A stretch of DNA of 64,000 nucleotides from Tahibacter soli (GTDB lineage Bacteria > Pseudomonadota > Gammaproteobacteria > Xanthomonadales > Rhodanobacteraceae): assembly GCF_025717065.2 (NCBI RefSeq), contig NZ_JAOVZO020000020.1, forward strand, positions 558,001 to 622,000, written 5' to 3'. The notes under the pieces were generated by a model that worked only from the letters and a program-made list of their open reading frames with translations, did no database searches and was not told the origin of the DNA. Positions within the stretch are counted from its first letter, which is position 1. Every line of letters begins with the position of its first letter. The translations under genes and the position numbers were made by a program. Positions 7,774 through 17,072 of this stretch are shown piece after piece.

Positions 7774-9551
7774 TTCTGGATCGAGTATTCGGGCGAGTTC
7801 AGCACGAGAAACAGCGCGTGCTGCACCCGATCGCGGCCGCCGTTGCCGTTCGGCAGCGCCGTGAGCCGCGTCATCAGCGTCTGCCGCATGAACGGCGACA
7901 TCTGCCCGGACATCAGCAGCAGGTTCAACCGGTCGACGAGTGCGGCCGGTGTCGCCGCGAGCGCGTTGTACGGCGCGTAGTCCATCAGGAGCGCGTCGGG
8001 TTCGAGCGCGTAGCTGTACGTGCTGCCGACGTAAAAGTAGAAAATGCGCCAATGCAGGTCGTTCGGCGTCGACACGAGCATCGTATCGGTCGCGATCTGG
8101 AATTCGGGACTGACGAGGCCGAGGTCGCGCACTTCGCCCGGCTGCGCGAAATCGGGCCGGAAGAAGTTGAACACCGACGGCGAACGCAGCGGCGCCTGGC
8201 CGTACTCCTCGGCCGGATCGGCGCTCAGATTGATGCGGCCGTTCGTCGAGCGCGGCGCGGTGATGCGCCACAGCTGCACGAGTTTCAGGAATGGTTCGCG
8301 CAGCCTGCCGAAGTGGCGCGCGTCGTACGCGCCAAGATGGCCGTAGCGCGCCTCCGTGTCGAGCAGGATCGCCTTGACCACGGCCTTGAGATCCCCGCGC
8401 GCGCCCTGCCCGTTGTCGTTGAACTTCGCCGCGACCCGCGCGACGTAGGCCGGGCTCGGATTGCTCGTCACGAGCCGCTGGATCAGCTGCTTGCTCACGA
8501 ACGGACCGACGTTCGGATGGGCGAAGATGTTGTCGAGCGCCTGCGTCAGTTCGGCCTGCGCGTTGCCGCCGTGCACGAGCAGGCCGTTCGGCAGCGCGAC
8601 GTTGTCGTACACGAGCAGTTGCTTGTCGGTCGTCGTGTCGTGATACGCCTCGAACGCGATCATCGGCTGTCGCCACGATGCCGAATCGGGGTCGTACCAG
8701 CGTGTCGCGCAGGTCGGGTACGACGCGGCCGGGCAGCCGTTGAAGTGCCAGCCCGTGAACACGTGCGCGAAGCCGCGCACGGTCGGCTGCTGGTACGTCG
8801 CGACCGGCTGGCCGCCGACGAGCGCGCGCGTGCCGTCGAGGTTCAGCTGGTACAGGCCGATCGAAAAAAGCTGCAGGATTTCACGCGCGTAGTTTTCGTC
8901 GGGGCGGATGTTCAGTGTCGCGTCCGGCTTGCGGTTGCCGTACATCGACAGATACACGCCCATCGCCGGATGTTTCGTCGCGTCTTCGAGCAGCGTGCGG
9001 TAGCTGCCGAACGCGTTGCGCACGAGCATGTCGTACCAGCTCGCGACCGACCACGCCTGCAGCGTGAGCGTCGCGTTGCGGTCGGAGACGACGAAGATTT
9101 CGGACAGCGCCATCGCCACGCGCTGGCGCAGATCGTCGCCCGGCACGCGCGGCGGATTCGACGGATCGTACAAACCGACCGAATTGATCAGCCACGCTTC
9201 CAGGCGCTGCTGCTGATACACGCCGCTCTGGCCCGGCGGCTGGGTCGGCACCCAGTCGAGGAACGGCTGCTCGTACGACGGCGGCGCGGCGAATTGCTCG
9301 TCGAACCACGCGTCGTAGCCGATGCTGCGCAGATGCGCGATGTCGTCGAGCGTCGGACCGTAGGTCGCCTGCGCGAGAAAGCGCGCGGCTTCCGTATCGG
9401 TGAACGGCCCGGCCGCGATCGACTCGAAGCCGTTGCGCAGCATCTCGTCGGCGCGCCGGTCGACGCCCTGCGCAACCGCGACGCCGGCGCAGCACGACAG
9501 CGCCGCCCACAGAACAACGCGCAGCCGAGCCGCGCTCCTCAACATTGCCAT
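7770..9551 (-). CDS. DUF1800 family secreted protein
   Basis: A 593-residue protein with a Sec signal peptide (about 1-27, ending AGVAVAQ) and a DUF1800 domain typified by FTDTEAARFLAQATYGPT, RVAMALSEIFVVSD, YARELLQLFSIGLY and RGFAHVFTGW. Directly after the signal peptide comes EMLRNGFES, the same GFE motif that forms the C-terminal tail of other exported proteins here. DUF1800/DUF1501 pairs are widespread in Lysobacterales and planctomycetes. An enzymatic role has been proposed but not shown. It is the first gene of a two-gene operon. Confidence 0.9.
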   Translation of the reverse strand: MAMLRSAARLRVVLWAALSCCAGVAVAQGVDRRADEMLRNGFESIAAGPFTDTEAARFLAQATYGPTLDDIAHLRSIGYDAWFDEQFAAPPSYEQPFLDWVPTQPPGQSGVYQQQRLEAWLINSVGLYDPSNPPRVPGDDLRQRVAMALSEIFVVSDRNATLTLQAWSVASWYDMLVRNAFGSYRTLLEDATKHPAMGVYLSMYGNRKPDATLNIRPDENYAREILQLFSIGLYQLNLDGTRALVGGQPVATYQQPTVRGFAHVFTGWHFNGCPAASYPTCATRWYDPDSASWRQPMIAFEAYHDTTTDKQLLVYDNVALPNGLLVHGGNAQAELTQALDNIFAHPNVGPFVSKQLIQRLVTSNPSPAYVARVAAKFNDNGQGARGDLKAVVKAILLDTEARYGHLGAYDARHFGRLREPFLKLVQLWRITAPRSTNGRINLSADPAEEYGQAPLRSPSVFNFFRPDFAQPGEVRDLGLVSPEFQIATDTMLVSTPNDLHWRIFYFYVGSTYSYALEPDALLMDYAPYNALAATPAALVDRLNLLLMSGQMSPFMRQTLMTRLTALPNGNGGRDRVQHALFLVLNSPEYSIQK

Positions 9552-9689
9552 CGCCCGCTCCTGCGTCGCCGCCGCGTCTGTCCCGGTACAAAATGCGCGG
9601 GCAGCCTAATTCCGAACATCGGGGCGGCTTGCGACGGGCTCCGCAGAAAAGCCGTCTCGACCGTTCGCGACCCGACGAACGGCGACGGG

Positions 9690-10049
9690 TTACGGATGGC
9701 CCCAGAGCTCGCGGTCCAGATCGCGCTCCCAGCCGAACGCCTTGATATCCACGCGACCGGCGACGACGCGCACGCCCTCCTCGATCAGGCGCGCGCGCTG
9801 CTCGCGATACGGCGCCGAGCGCGGCGGAAACGCGATGCGGCCGTCCGAGCGCAGTACGCGAAACCACGGGAGCGGGCGGTCGTCGGGCGCGAGGCCCAGC
9901 ACCTTGCCGACCATGCGCGCCCGGCCCGGAAGGCCGGCGCGCGCGGCGATTTCGCCGTAGCTGGCGACGCGGCCGCGCGGGATGCGCGCGACGACGTCGA
10001 AGATCGCGCGATGGGCGTCCGGAATTTCGTCGCTCATGTCAAGGTTCAT
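9690..10049 (-). CDS. Alkyltransferase-like protein (ATL), MGMT DNA-binding fold
   Basis: A 119-residue single-domain protein matching the C-terminal DNA-binding domain of O6-alkylguanine-DNA alkyltransferase: PRGRVASYGEIAARAGLPGRARMVGKVL is split across the helix-turn-helix and arginine-finger region. The active-site PCHRV is replaced by PWFRV, with Trp where the acceptor Cys should be, so it cannot transfer alkyl groups. ATL proteins bind alkylated guanine and recruit nucleotide excision repair. I use the ATG at 10049, which has GGGAG a few bases upstream. The ATG at 10037 is an alternative. Confidence 0.88.
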   Translation of the reverse strand: MNLDMSDEIPDAHRAIFDVVARIPRGRVASYGEIAARAGLPGRARMVGKVLGLAPDDRPLPWFRVLRSDGRIAFPPRSAPYREQRARLIEEGVRVVAGRVDIKAFGWERDLDRELWGHP

Positions 10050-10103
10050 GCCAGGGCTCCCAGACGGTAGCATACGCGCCAGCCATTCCCCGGAGAGTTC
10101 CCC

Positions 10104-10511
10104 ATGCACAGCTTCGAGCAGATCCGCTCGCACATCAGCGCGCGCCACCAGCTGCGCATCAACGATCCGTATCTCGTGAGCTTCGACATGCTGCTCGACG
10201 GCGGCAAGCGCCACCAGGGCGTGTATCTGTCGGAGCTCGAGCACGAAGACGGCCGCAAATACCTGCGCATTTCCACGCCGATCGGCCCGCTGACCGGCAT
10301 GGACGCCAAGCGCTGCCTGCGCTTCAACTGGGAGCAGCGCATCGGCTTTCTCGCCGTCAGCGACCTCGACGGCTCGCCGTACCTGCAGCTGTGCGAAAAC
10401 CGCCCGTACGAGCATCTGACGGTCGAGGAGATCGACCTTCTGATCGCCGAGATGGGTCCGCTCGGGGATCGCATGGAGAAGGCGATTTCGGCGGGGGGCG
10501 ATGCGTTCTGA
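10104..10511 (+). CDS. Conserved hypothetical protein (135 aa)
   Basis: A small soluble protein without signal peptide or TM segment and not assignable to a named family. It has an alternating beta pattern followed by a C-terminal acidic helix (LTVEEIDLLIAEMGPLGDRME), a size and profile similar to small alpha/beta chaperone-like folds, but that is speculation. A purine-rich GGAGAG lies 7-12 bases before the ATG. It is divergent from the ATL gene with a 54-base shared upstream region. Confidence 0.75.
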   Translation: MHSFEQIRSHISARHQLRINDPYLVSFDMLLDGGKRHQGVYLSELEHEDGRKYLRISTPIGPLTGMDAKRCLRFNWEQRIGFLAVSDLDGSPYLQLCENRPYEHLTVEEIDLLIAEMGPLGDRMEKAISAGGDAF

Positions 10512-10518
10512 TCTGTAG

Positions 10519-10652
10519 CCCTCTCCCCCAAGCTCGCTTGGGGGAGAGGGTTGGGTGAGGGGGCGAGGCCGCGCACTTCCTTGGCCTCGACGAAGTGCGG
10601 CGCGCCGCCCCCTCACCCCAACCCTCTCCCCCGACGGCGTCGGGGGAGAGGG
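10519..10652. repeat. Inverted hairpin doublet between convergent genes
   Basis: The left hairpin is CCCTCTCCCCCAAGC/GCTTGGGGGAGAGGG (10519-10550) and the right one CCCTCTCCCCCGACG/CGTCGGGGGAGAGGG (10622-10652), with the inward flanks TTGGGTGAGGGGGCG and CGCCCCCTCACCCCAA. The core includes CTCGACGAAG, as in the 6222 element. It starts 8 bases after the stop of the preceding gene and ends shortly before the stop of the convergent dehydrogenase gene. Confidence 0.88.
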
Positions 10653-10670
10653 AGTCCACCAGAAACGCCG

Positions 10671-12248
10671 CTACACCCGCACTCCATCCACCAACCGCGC
10701 AATCCCCAGCGGATTGCCCTCGCGCAACGCCTCGGGCAGCAGCGCGTCCGGCACGTTCTGCCACGCCACGCGCCGCACGAAACGTTCGATCGCCGCCGTG
10801 CCGACCGACGTGGAACGTCCGTCCGACGTCGCCGGATACGGCCCGCCGTGCACCATCGCCGCGCACACCTCGACGCCGGTCGGCACGCCGTTCATCAGCA
10901 CGCGGCCGGCCAGCTGCGCCAGCGGCTCGAGCAGCGACGCCGCGGCCGTCGCATCGGCGTCGTCGGCGATCAGCGTCGCCGTGAGCTGCCCGTGCAGCGA
11001 TTCGACGATCGCGCGCATGTCGTCGGCATCGCGCGTGCGCACGACGAGACTCGCGGGGCCGAACACCTCTTCGTGCAAACGTGGATTGTTTCTAAAACGC
11101 AAGGAATCCACTTCGAGCAGCGACGGCGCGGCATCGCGCTCGCCGGCGCTCGCCGCGTGCAGCACGTCGACGCCCGGGACGGCCGCCAGCGCGCGCACGC
11201 CCGAGGCGTAGCGCGCGGCGATGCCGGCGTTGAGCATCGGCGCCGGCTGCGCCGCGGCGAACAGCGCGGCGAGACGGTCGCGCAACGCGTCGCCCGCCGC
11301 GCCCTGCGGCACGACGACGACGCCGGGACTCGTGCAGAACTGCCCGACGCCCTGCAGCACCGACGCATGCAGCGCGTCGGCGATCGCGTCGCCGCGCGCG
11401 GCGAGCGCGGCCGGCAGCACGAACACGGGATTGATGGATCCCATTTCCGCGTACACGGGAATCGGATCGGGGCGCGCCGCGGCGATGTCCATCAGCGCGC
11501 GTCCGCCGGCGGTCGAACCGGTGAACGCGACGGCGCGCACGACGGGATGCCGCGCGAGCGCCGCGCCGATCGCGTGACCCGCGTCGAACAGCAGCGAGAA
11601 CGTGCCGGGCGGCAGCCCGCAGCGGCGGACCGCCGCGCGCACGGCGAGGCCCGCACGCTCGCTCGTCGCCGGATGCGACGGGTGCGCCTTGACGATCACG
11701 GGACAGCCGGCCGCCAGCGCCGCGGCCGTGTCGCCGCCGGCGACCGAAAACGCCAGCGGAAAATTGCTCGCGCCGAACACCGCGACGGGTCCGATCGGCC
11801 GCAGCATCGAGCGCACGTCCGGCTTGGGCAGCGGCGCGCGCGCGGGATCGGCGTGGTCGATGCGCGCATCGACCCAGCTGCCGTCCTCGACCAGTGCGGC
11901 GAACGCGCGCAACTGGCCGATCGTACGGCCGAGTTCGCCGTTCGCGCGCGCGGCCGCCAGGCCGGTTTCGCGCGGCACCAGCGTTTCGAAATCGGCGCGC
12001 GCGGCTTCCATTTCCTCGGCGATCGCCTTGAGCAGCGCCGCGCGCTCGCGGCCCGGGAGTCGCGCGAGCACCGGTGCCGCGCCGGCGGCGAGTTCGGCCG
12101 CGCGTTCGAGTTCGTTCTGCGTCGCGCCGCAGTAGACCGGCGCGAGCGCTTCGCCGGTCGCCGGGTCGACGCCGCGAAAGCTCGCGCCGGCGCCGAGTCC
12201 GCGCTCGGCGCCGATCAGCGAGGTTCCTTCGAGTTCGTAGTTGGACAT
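10671..12248 (-). CDS. Alpha-ketoglutarate semialdehyde dehydrogenase (NADP-type ALDH)
   Basis: A 525-residue aldehyde dehydrogenase of the KGSADH type, which oxidises 2,5-dioxopentanoate to 2-oxoglutarate, the last step of hydroxyproline breakdown. Seen in the sequence: the ALDH motif VFGASNFPLAFSVAGGDT, the FTGSTAGGRALM cofactor region, the catalytic Glu in YAEMGSINPVF and the catalytic Cys at about residue 305 in GVGQFCTSPG. The length fits the family. It is the last gene of the hydroxyproline operon, 18 bases after the deaminase gene. An internal patch (11074-11106, encoding SLRFRNNPRL) uses TTG, TTT, AGA, AAT and CCA codons unlike the rest of the gene. Confidence 0.9.
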   Translation of the reverse strand: MSNYELEGTSLIGAERGLGAGASFRGVDPATGEALAPVYCGATQNELERAAELAAGAAPVLARLPGRERAALLKAIAEEMEAARADFETLVPRETGLAAARANGELGRTIGQLRAFAALVEDGSWVDARIDHADPARAPLPKPDVRSMLRPIGPVAVFGASNFPLAFSVAGGDTAAALAAGCPVIVKAHPSHPATSERAGLAVRAAVRRCGLPPGTFSLLFDAGHAIGAALARHPVVRAVAFTGSTAGGRALMDIAAARPDPIPVYAEMGSINPVFVLPAALAARGDAIADALHASVLQGVGQFCTSPGVVVVPQGAAGDALRDRLAALFAAAQPAPMLNAGIAARYASGVRALAAVPGVDVLHAASAGERDAAPSLLEVDSLRFRNNPRLHEEVFGPASLVVRTRDADDMRAIVESLHGQLTATLIADDADATAAASLLEPLAQLAGRVLMNGVPTGVEVCAAMVHGGPYPATSDGRSTSVGTAAIERFVRRVAWQNVPDALLPEALREGNPLGIARLVDGVRV

Positions 12249-12266
12249 CAGGTCTCTCTTGCGTGG

Positions 12267-13166
12267 TTACACCGCGGGCCGCTCGGCCAGCGCACGGCGG
12301 ATGATCGCGAGCGCGGCGTCGCGTTCGGCGCCGACCACTTCCAGGCGCGGCGCGCGCACGCGTTCGGAGCCCATGCCGGCTTCCTGCTGTATGAGCTTGA
12401 TCAATTGCACGAATTTGACGACGGTGTCCAGCCGCAGCAGCGGCAGGTGCCAGCGGTACAGCGCGCGCGCCTCGTCCCAGCGGCCGGCGGACGCGAGTTC
12501 GAACTGCGCGACCGATTCGGCCGGCAGCGCGTTCACCGTGCCGGCAACCCAGAACGTCGCGCCCGCGGCGACGCCTTCGCAGACCATGTCGTCGAGGCCC
12601 ACCCCGACGCGCAGGCGGCTGCCCACGAGCGCGACGAGCGCCGTGACGCGGCGCGAATCGCCGGACGATTCCTTCACCGCTTCGAGATTCGCGTACTCGG
12701 CCGCGAGCTCGGCCACCTGTTCGGCGACGAAATCGGTCTTGTATGCCGGCGGGTTGTTGTAGAGCATGCACGGCAGCGGCGTCGCGGCGATCACGGCCGC
12801 GACGTGCGCCTTCATCTCGCGCCAGTCGCTCGAATACACGTACGGCGGCAGCACCATGAGGCCGCCGCAGCCGGCCGCGTGCGCGGCCTTGGCGAGCGCC
12901 ACCGCCTCGTCGGTCGAGAGCGCGGCGATGCCGGGAATCACCGGCACGCGACCGCCCGTCGCGGCGACGCAGGTTTTGATCAGCGCCACCTTCTCGTCGA
13001 ACGTGAGCGTCGCGCCTTCGCCGAGCGAACCGCACGGAATGATGCCGCGGCAGCCGTGGCCGATCAGCCAGTCGACGTGCTTCGCGACAAACGCGTGGTC
13101 GATCGCGTAGTTCTCGTCGAACGGCGTGGTGATTGCCGGCAGGACGCCTTGCCAGAGGGTGCTCAT
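12267..13166 (-). CDS. lhpC: 1-pyrroline-4-hydroxy-2-carboxylate deaminase (DapA/NAL family)
   Basis: A 299-residue class I aldolase-fold protein of the dihydrodipicolinate synthase family, with GCRGIIPCGSLGEGATLTFDE near residue 40 and the Schiff-base lysine in LEAVKESSGD near residue 168. In this context it most likely deaminates 1-pyrroline-4-hydroxy-2-carboxylate to alpha-ketoglutarate semialdehyde, which the next gene oxidises. DapA itself is less likely, because all neighbours are hydroxyproline genes. The start at 13166 (MSTLWQG) matches the expected family N-terminus. Confidence 0.9.
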   Translation of the reverse strand: MSTLWQGVLPAITTPFDENYAIDHAFVAKHVDWLIGHGCRGIIPCGSLGEGATLTFDEKVALIKTCVAATGGRVPVIPGIAALSTDEAVALAKAAHAAGCGGLMVLPPYVYSSDWREMKAHVAAVIAATPLPCMLYNNPPAYKTDFVAEQVAELAAEYANLEAVKESSGDSRRVTALVALVGSRLRVGVGLDDMVCEGVAAGATFWVAGTVNALPAESVAQFELASAGRWDEARALYRWHLPLLRLDTVVKFVQLIKLIQQEAGMGSERVRAPRLEVVGAERDAALAIIRRALAERPAV

Positions 13167-13204
13167 GAGTCGTTTCCTCGAACGGATGGGAGCGGAGCCG
13201 ACGG

Positions 13205-14479
13205 TCAGACGCCGTCGGAAGGGGAATAAGCGGAAAAATCCAGTTTGTCGATGCGCACCGGCGCGAACGGCGGCCGCGGCGTGCCCGCGTTCCAGCCGAA
13301 CAGCCACTGCGCGGCGGCGCCGCAGACGCGGCCCTGGCAGTGGCCCATGCCCAGGCGCGTCATGAGGCGCGCCTCGCGCGCCTCCGCGCAGGCGGCCGCG
13401 TCGCCGAACGCGACGTTTTCGCAGCGGCACAGCAGCGTGTCGTCGGCCGCGAGATCGCGCAGTTCGTCGCGCAGCGCGAACGTGCGCGCCAGCAGCGCGC
13501 CGAAGCGCGCGGCGGCGTCCCGGCGCGCGAGCGCGCCGGCAGCGCGTTCGGCGCGGCCGGCCGCGGCGTAGCCCGCGATCTCGCCCTGCGCCAACGCCTG
13601 GTCGACGCCGCCGATGCCGGTACCTTCGCCGGCGCAGTACACGCCCGGCACGCTCGTGTGCTGATGGCCGTCGACGACGACCCTGCCGCCGGCGACGTCG
13701 CAGCCGAAGCCGGCCGCGACGTCGAGATTCGGCACGAGTCCGTAGCCGACCGCGACGAGATCGCAGTCGATGCGCCGCTCGTGCGCTCCCACGCGCACGA
13801 GCGCGCGGCGACTTGTGCCGTCGTCCTCGACGCGCACGACCCAGGCGTTCGTGCGATACGGCACGCCCGCGAGCCGCGCGAACAGGCCCGCGGCCTGCGC
13901 GAGCTTGCGCGGCGTGCGCGCGAGCCTGGCACCGAACGCGGCGAGCGCACCGCGAGAACATTGCTCGGCGACCAGTGCGACGCGCGCGCCGCGCGCACGC
14001 AGCGTGTCGGCCGCGGCGAGCAGCAGCGGTCCCGAGCCTGCGACCACGACGCGCTTGCCGGCCACCGGCCAGCCGTTCTTCGCGAGCACCTGCAGGCCGC
14101 CGGCGCCGAACACGCCGGGCAGCGTCCAGCCGGGAAACGGCAGCAGCAGTTCGCGCGCGCCGGTGGCGATCACGGCGCGTTCGTAGCGCACGTGCACGGC
14201 GCCGCGAGACGTGTCGAACAGCGCGTGGCCGGCGCGCGGCAGCGCAACGAGGCGCGCGCCGAACAGCGTTGCGGCCGGCGACGACGCGAGCGCGCCGAGC
14301 CAGCGCGCGGCATCGCGGTTCGTCGCGTTGTTCCATTGTCCACGCCAGATCTGCCCGCCCGGCTCGGCCTGCATGTCGGCCACGAGCGCGCGCGCGCCGG
14401 CGCGCTCGGCGCAGACGGCGGCGGCGACGCCGGCCGGGCCCGCGCCGACCACGAGCACTTCGGTACTGATCTCAGCCAT
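13205..14479 (-). CDS. FAD/NAD(P)-binding subunit of D-hydroxyproline dehydrogenase
   Basis: A 424-residue HcnB/SoxA-like flavoprotein. The N-terminal FAD site is VLVVGAGPAGVAAAVCAERAG (about 8-28, quoted in two overlapping motifs of the GxGxxG type), a second nucleotide-binding Rossmann motif is VVVAGSGPLLLAAAD (about 146), and the C-terminal BFD-like iron-sulfur region has LLCRCENV and MGHCQGRVCG. In heteromeric D-hydroxyproline dehydrogenases this subunit works with a ferredoxin-like small subunit and a DAO-type catalytic subunit, both encoded directly upstream. The start at 14479 overlaps the small-subunit gene by 8 bases. Confidence 0.85.
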   Translation of the reverse strand: MAEISTEVLVVGAGPAGVAAAVCAERAGARALVADMQAEPGGQIWRGQWNNATNRDAARWLGALASSPAATLFGARLVALPRAGHALFDTSRGAVHVRYERAVIATGARELLLPFPGWTLPGVFGAGGLQVLAKNGWPVAGKRVVVAGSGPLLLAAADTLRARGARVALVAEQCSRGALAAFGARLARTPRKLAQAAGLFARLAGVPYRTNAWVVRVEDDGTSRRALVRVGAHERRIDCDLVAVGYGLVPNLDVAAGFGCDVAGGRVVVDGHQHTSVPGVYCAGEGTGIGGVDQALAQGEIAGYAAAGRAERAAGALARRDAAARFGALLARTFALRDELRDLAADDTLLCRCENVAFGDAAACAEAREARLMTRLGMGHCQGRVCGAAAQWLFGWNAGTPRPPFAPVRIDKLDFSAYSPSDGV

Positions 14480-14717
14480 CCGTGACGATCTCCATTCCCG
14501 GCGCGACGCGCGCCATGCAGCCGAGCGCTTCTTCGCCGTCGACGCGCACGCGGCATTCGAAGCACACGCCCATGCCGCAGCACGCGGCACGCGGTTCGCC
14601 CGCGACGTCGCGGCGCGTCGCGACGACGCCGGCCTGCGCGATCGCCGCGGCGACGCTGATGCCGGCGGCGACGCGCACGTCGCGGCCGTCGATGCGGATC
14701 GCGATCGTCGCGCTCAT
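14472..14717 (-). CDS. (2Fe-2S)-binding small subunit of D-hydroxyproline dehydrogenase
   Basis: An 81-residue protein of the HcnA/ferredoxin-like Fer2_4 family. Its cysteines in CCGMGVCFECRV and the later LGCM give the CX4CX2C plus C pattern of a plant-type 2Fe-2S cluster. It is the electron-transfer subunit between the catalytic flavoprotein and the HcnB-like subunit. It overlaps the upstream catalytic gene by four bases and the downstream FAD subunit gene by eight, so stoichiometric translation is likely. Confidence 0.88.
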   Translation of the reverse strand: MSATIAIRIDGRDVRVAAGISVAAAIAQAGVVATRRDVAGEPRAACCGMGVCFECRVRVDGEEALGCMARVAPGMEIVTDG

Positions 14718-15847
14718 GCCGTCGCGGCCTCGGGCGCGTAGCGCGCGGGGTCGAACGGCGCGGCGTCGAACGGCAGCGGCCTGCCGAGCAACTGCGCGGC
14801 GAGGAGATCGGCGGTGCCGAGCGCGGTCGTCACGCCGAGGCCTTCGTGTCCGCACGCGAGCCACACGCCATCGCGCGGCGGCCAGCGGCCGATCAGCGGC
14901 CGGTGATCCGGCGTCGTCGGACGGAAGCCGGTCCACGCGCGCAACGCGGACAGGCGCGCGAGGTCCGGCAGAAATTCGATGCCGCGTTCGAGCAGCCGGG
15001 CGATCAGGCGCGGCGTCACTTCGCTGCCGGTGTCGTCGAACTGGCGCGTCGAACCGAGCAGGATCTGGCCGGTCGGCCGAGGCTGCACGTTGAACGCGAC
15101 CGATTCGCCGTCGGCACCGTGCGCGCTCTTGACGTAACCGAGCTCGATCAGCTGATGGTTCGCGAGCGGCGCCGTGCCCGCGGGCGGACGCGTGGTTATC
15201 AACAAGTGACCTTTGCGCTTTCGTATAGGAACGCAACGTACGAGTTCGGGCGCGGCGCAACCGTTGGCGACGATGACCGCCGGCGCGCGCAGCGTGCGGC
15301 CGTCGGCGAGCGCGACGCCGTCGCCGGTCAGCGCATCGACGGCGACGCCCGTGACGAATCGCGCGCCGCGCGCCGCGGCGCGGCGTGCGAGATACGCGGC
15401 GGCGGCCGGCGGATACACGATCGCGTCGCCCGGCACGCGCAGGCCGCCGGCAAGACCCGCGCGCAGCGCCGGTTCCAGCGCGGCGAGCGCGGCGCCGCCG
15501 ACGATCTCGCTCGCGATGCCGGCCTGCGCGAGGCGCACCTGCTTGCGCCGCGCTTCGTCGAGTTCTTCGGCGTCGCGCGCGATCCACAGCGTGCCGGTCG
15601 CGCGGAAGTCGGACGCCGCCGGCAGTTCGGCCGCGAGTGCGCGCCAGCGTTCGCACGAATAGGCCGACAGCGCCAGTTCCGCCGGATCGTCGTCGAGCAC
15701 CACGAGATGGCCCATCGACGCGGCCGTCGCGGCGCCGCCGATCGTGTCGCGCTCGACGACGCAGACCGCGAGCCCCGCGCGCGCGAGCGCGTCGGCGATC
15801 GCGCAGCCGACGATGCCGGCGCCGACGATGATCGCGTCGTAATTCAC
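14714..15847 (-). CDS. D-hydroxyproline dehydrogenase catalytic subunit (DAO family)
   Basis: A 377-residue D-amino-acid oxidase-family flavoprotein with the N-terminal FAD motif [20 protein letters not shown] and the C-terminal FAD contact [17 protein letters not shown]. It oxidises cis-4-hydroxy-D-proline to 1-pyrroline-4-hydroxy-2-carboxylate. The start is a GTG at 15847 that shares bases with the epimerase TGA (GTGA overlap). Codons at 15188-15235 ([15 protein letters not shown]) include CCT, ATA, CGA, TTG, TTG and ATA, very unlike the rest of the gene. Confidence 0.88.
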   Translation of the reverse strand: MNYDAIIVGAGIVGCAIADALARAGLAVCVVERDTIGGAATAASMGHLVVLDDDPAELALSAYSCERWRALAAELPAASDFRATGTLWIARDAEELDEARRKQVRLAQAGIASEIVGGAALAALEPALRAGLAGGLRVPGDAIVYPPAAAAYLARRAAARGARFVTGVAVDALTGDGVALADGRTLRAPAVIVANGCAAPELVRCVPIRKRKGHLLITTRPPAGTAPLANHQLIELGYVKSAHGADGESVAFNVQPRPTGQILLGSTRQFDDTGSEVTPRLIARLLERGIEFLPDLARLSALRAWTGFRPTTPDHRPLIGRWPPRDGVWLACGHEGLGVTTALGTADLLAAQLLGRPLPFDAAPFDPARYAPEAATA

Positions 15848-16782
15848 GCGAAGCCCCAGGCGAACGGATCGGCCGGATCGAACAGCAGTGTCGCGTCGGC
15901 GCAGACGTGCGCGCGGCCGACGATGCGCGGCAGCACCGCGCCGTCGGCGCCGCGACGCCAGCTGCCTTCGAACTCGCTGCCGACCACGCTTTCCTGGCGC
16001 CAGCGCGCGCCCGGCGCGAGCGTGCCGTCGGCGGCGAGGCATGCGAGCTTCGCGCTCGTGCCGGTGCCGCACGGCGAGCGGTCGTATGCGAGGCCGGGGC
16101 ACAGCACGAAGTTGCGCGCATCGACGCCGGGCGTCGACGACGGTCCCACGAGTTCGATGTGGTCGATCACCGCGCCGTCCGCGCCGGCGATGCCGTCGCG
16201 TTCGAGCGCGCGGCGGATCTTCACGGTGCAGTCGGTCAGGCGTTCGAGGTTGGAAAGATCGAGCGCGAGGCCGTGGTCGTCGACGAGAAAGAACCAGTTG
16301 CCGCCCCAGGCGATGTCGCCGTGCAGGCGGCCGTAGCCGTCGACGTCGACCGCGACGTTCGCGGCGTGGCGGTAGCTTGCGACGTTGTCGATCGCGACGC
16401 GCCCGTCGTCCGCGAGTTCGACGTCGACCGCGCCGACCGGCGTTTCGAGCTTGAATTCGCCCGGCGCGATGCGGCCGAGGTGGCGCAGCGTTTCGATCAC
16501 GCCGATGGTGCCGTGTCCGCACATGCCGAGGTAGCCGACGTTGTTGAAAAACACGACGCCGGCGACGCAGTCGGCGCGCGTGGGCGCCAGGAGGTACGCG
16601 CCGACCATGACGTCGGAGCCGCGCGGCTCGCACACGATCGCGCGACGCCAACGATCGTCGTCGCGCGCGAGGCGTTCGCGCGCGGCGGCCGGATCGAGGC
16701 CGGCGAGGTCCGGACCGCCGGAAATCACGACGCGAGTAGGCTCTCCGCCGGTATGCGAATCGATAACGCGAATGGGGGTCAT
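15844..16782 (-). CDS. lhpA: 4-hydroxyproline 2-epimerase
   Basis: A 312-residue proline racemase-family enzyme converting trans-4-hydroxy-L-proline to cis-4-hydroxy-D-proline, the entry step of the pathway. The two catalytic cysteines are present: Cys88 in MCGHGTIG and Cys238 in [11 protein letters not shown] Cys rather than Thr at the second site separates it from 3-hydroxyproline dehydratases. SHTGGEPTR is near the N-terminus. It is the first gene of a six-gene operon on the minus strand; the promoter should lie within 16783-16930. No hydroxyproline permease is encoded nearby. Confidence 0.93.
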   Translation of the reverse strand: MTPIRVIDSHTGGEPTRVVISGGPDLAGLDPAAARERLARDDDRWRRAIVCEPRGSDVMVGAYLLAPTRADCVAGVVFFNNVGYLGMCGHGTIGVIETLRHLGRIAPGEFKLETPVGAVDVELADDGRVAIDNVASYRHAANVAVDVDGYGRLHGDIAWGGNWFFLVDDHGLALDLSNLERLTDCTVKIRRALERDGIAGADGAVIDHIELVGPSSTPGVDARNFVLCPGLAYDRSPCGTGTSAKLACLAADGTLAPGARWRQESVVGSEFEGSWRRGADGAVLPRIVGRAHVCADATLLFDPADPFAWGFA

Positions 16783-16929
16783 TGAACGGGACTGCGGGAA
16801 GGAATGTACAAATGCTAGGCCTCGGCGCGCGGCGAGGCTTGGCGCCTGGCGCTGCCCGGGCGGGGCGATTCGCAAATTTTGGATCGCGATGGTCTAACCG
16901 TCGGCAATGACGCGTGGACATTGACGACA

Positions 16930-17062
16930 CCCTCTCCCCCGCAGGCTTGCGGGGGAGAGGGCCGGGGTGAGGGGGCGGCGCTCGGCAACGCGTCGAGGTC
17001 AACGCGTGCGAGGCGTCGCCCCCTCACCCTGCGCTCTCCCCGAGCAAGCTCGGGGGAGAGGG
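16930..17062. repeat. Inverted hairpin doublet between the collagenase 3' end and the hydroxyproline operon
   Basis: The left hairpin is CCCTCTCCCCCGC/GCGGGGGAGAGGG (16930-16961), with flank GGTGAGGGGGCG. The right side has GCCCCCTCACCC and a slightly degenerate hairpin, CTCTCCCCGAGC/GCTCGGGGGAGAGGG (17034-17062). This copy lies between two tandem minus-strand genes instead of a convergent pair, so it separates transcription of the collagenase from the operon downstream. Confidence 0.85.
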
Positions 17063-17072
17063 TTCTTGAGCA

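Noticed and set aside
12267-13166. Annotation as dihydrodipicolinate synthase (lysine pathway)
   Set aside because: The gene sits inside the hydroxyproline operon between the dehydrogenase subunits and KGSADH, so deaminase is the better call.
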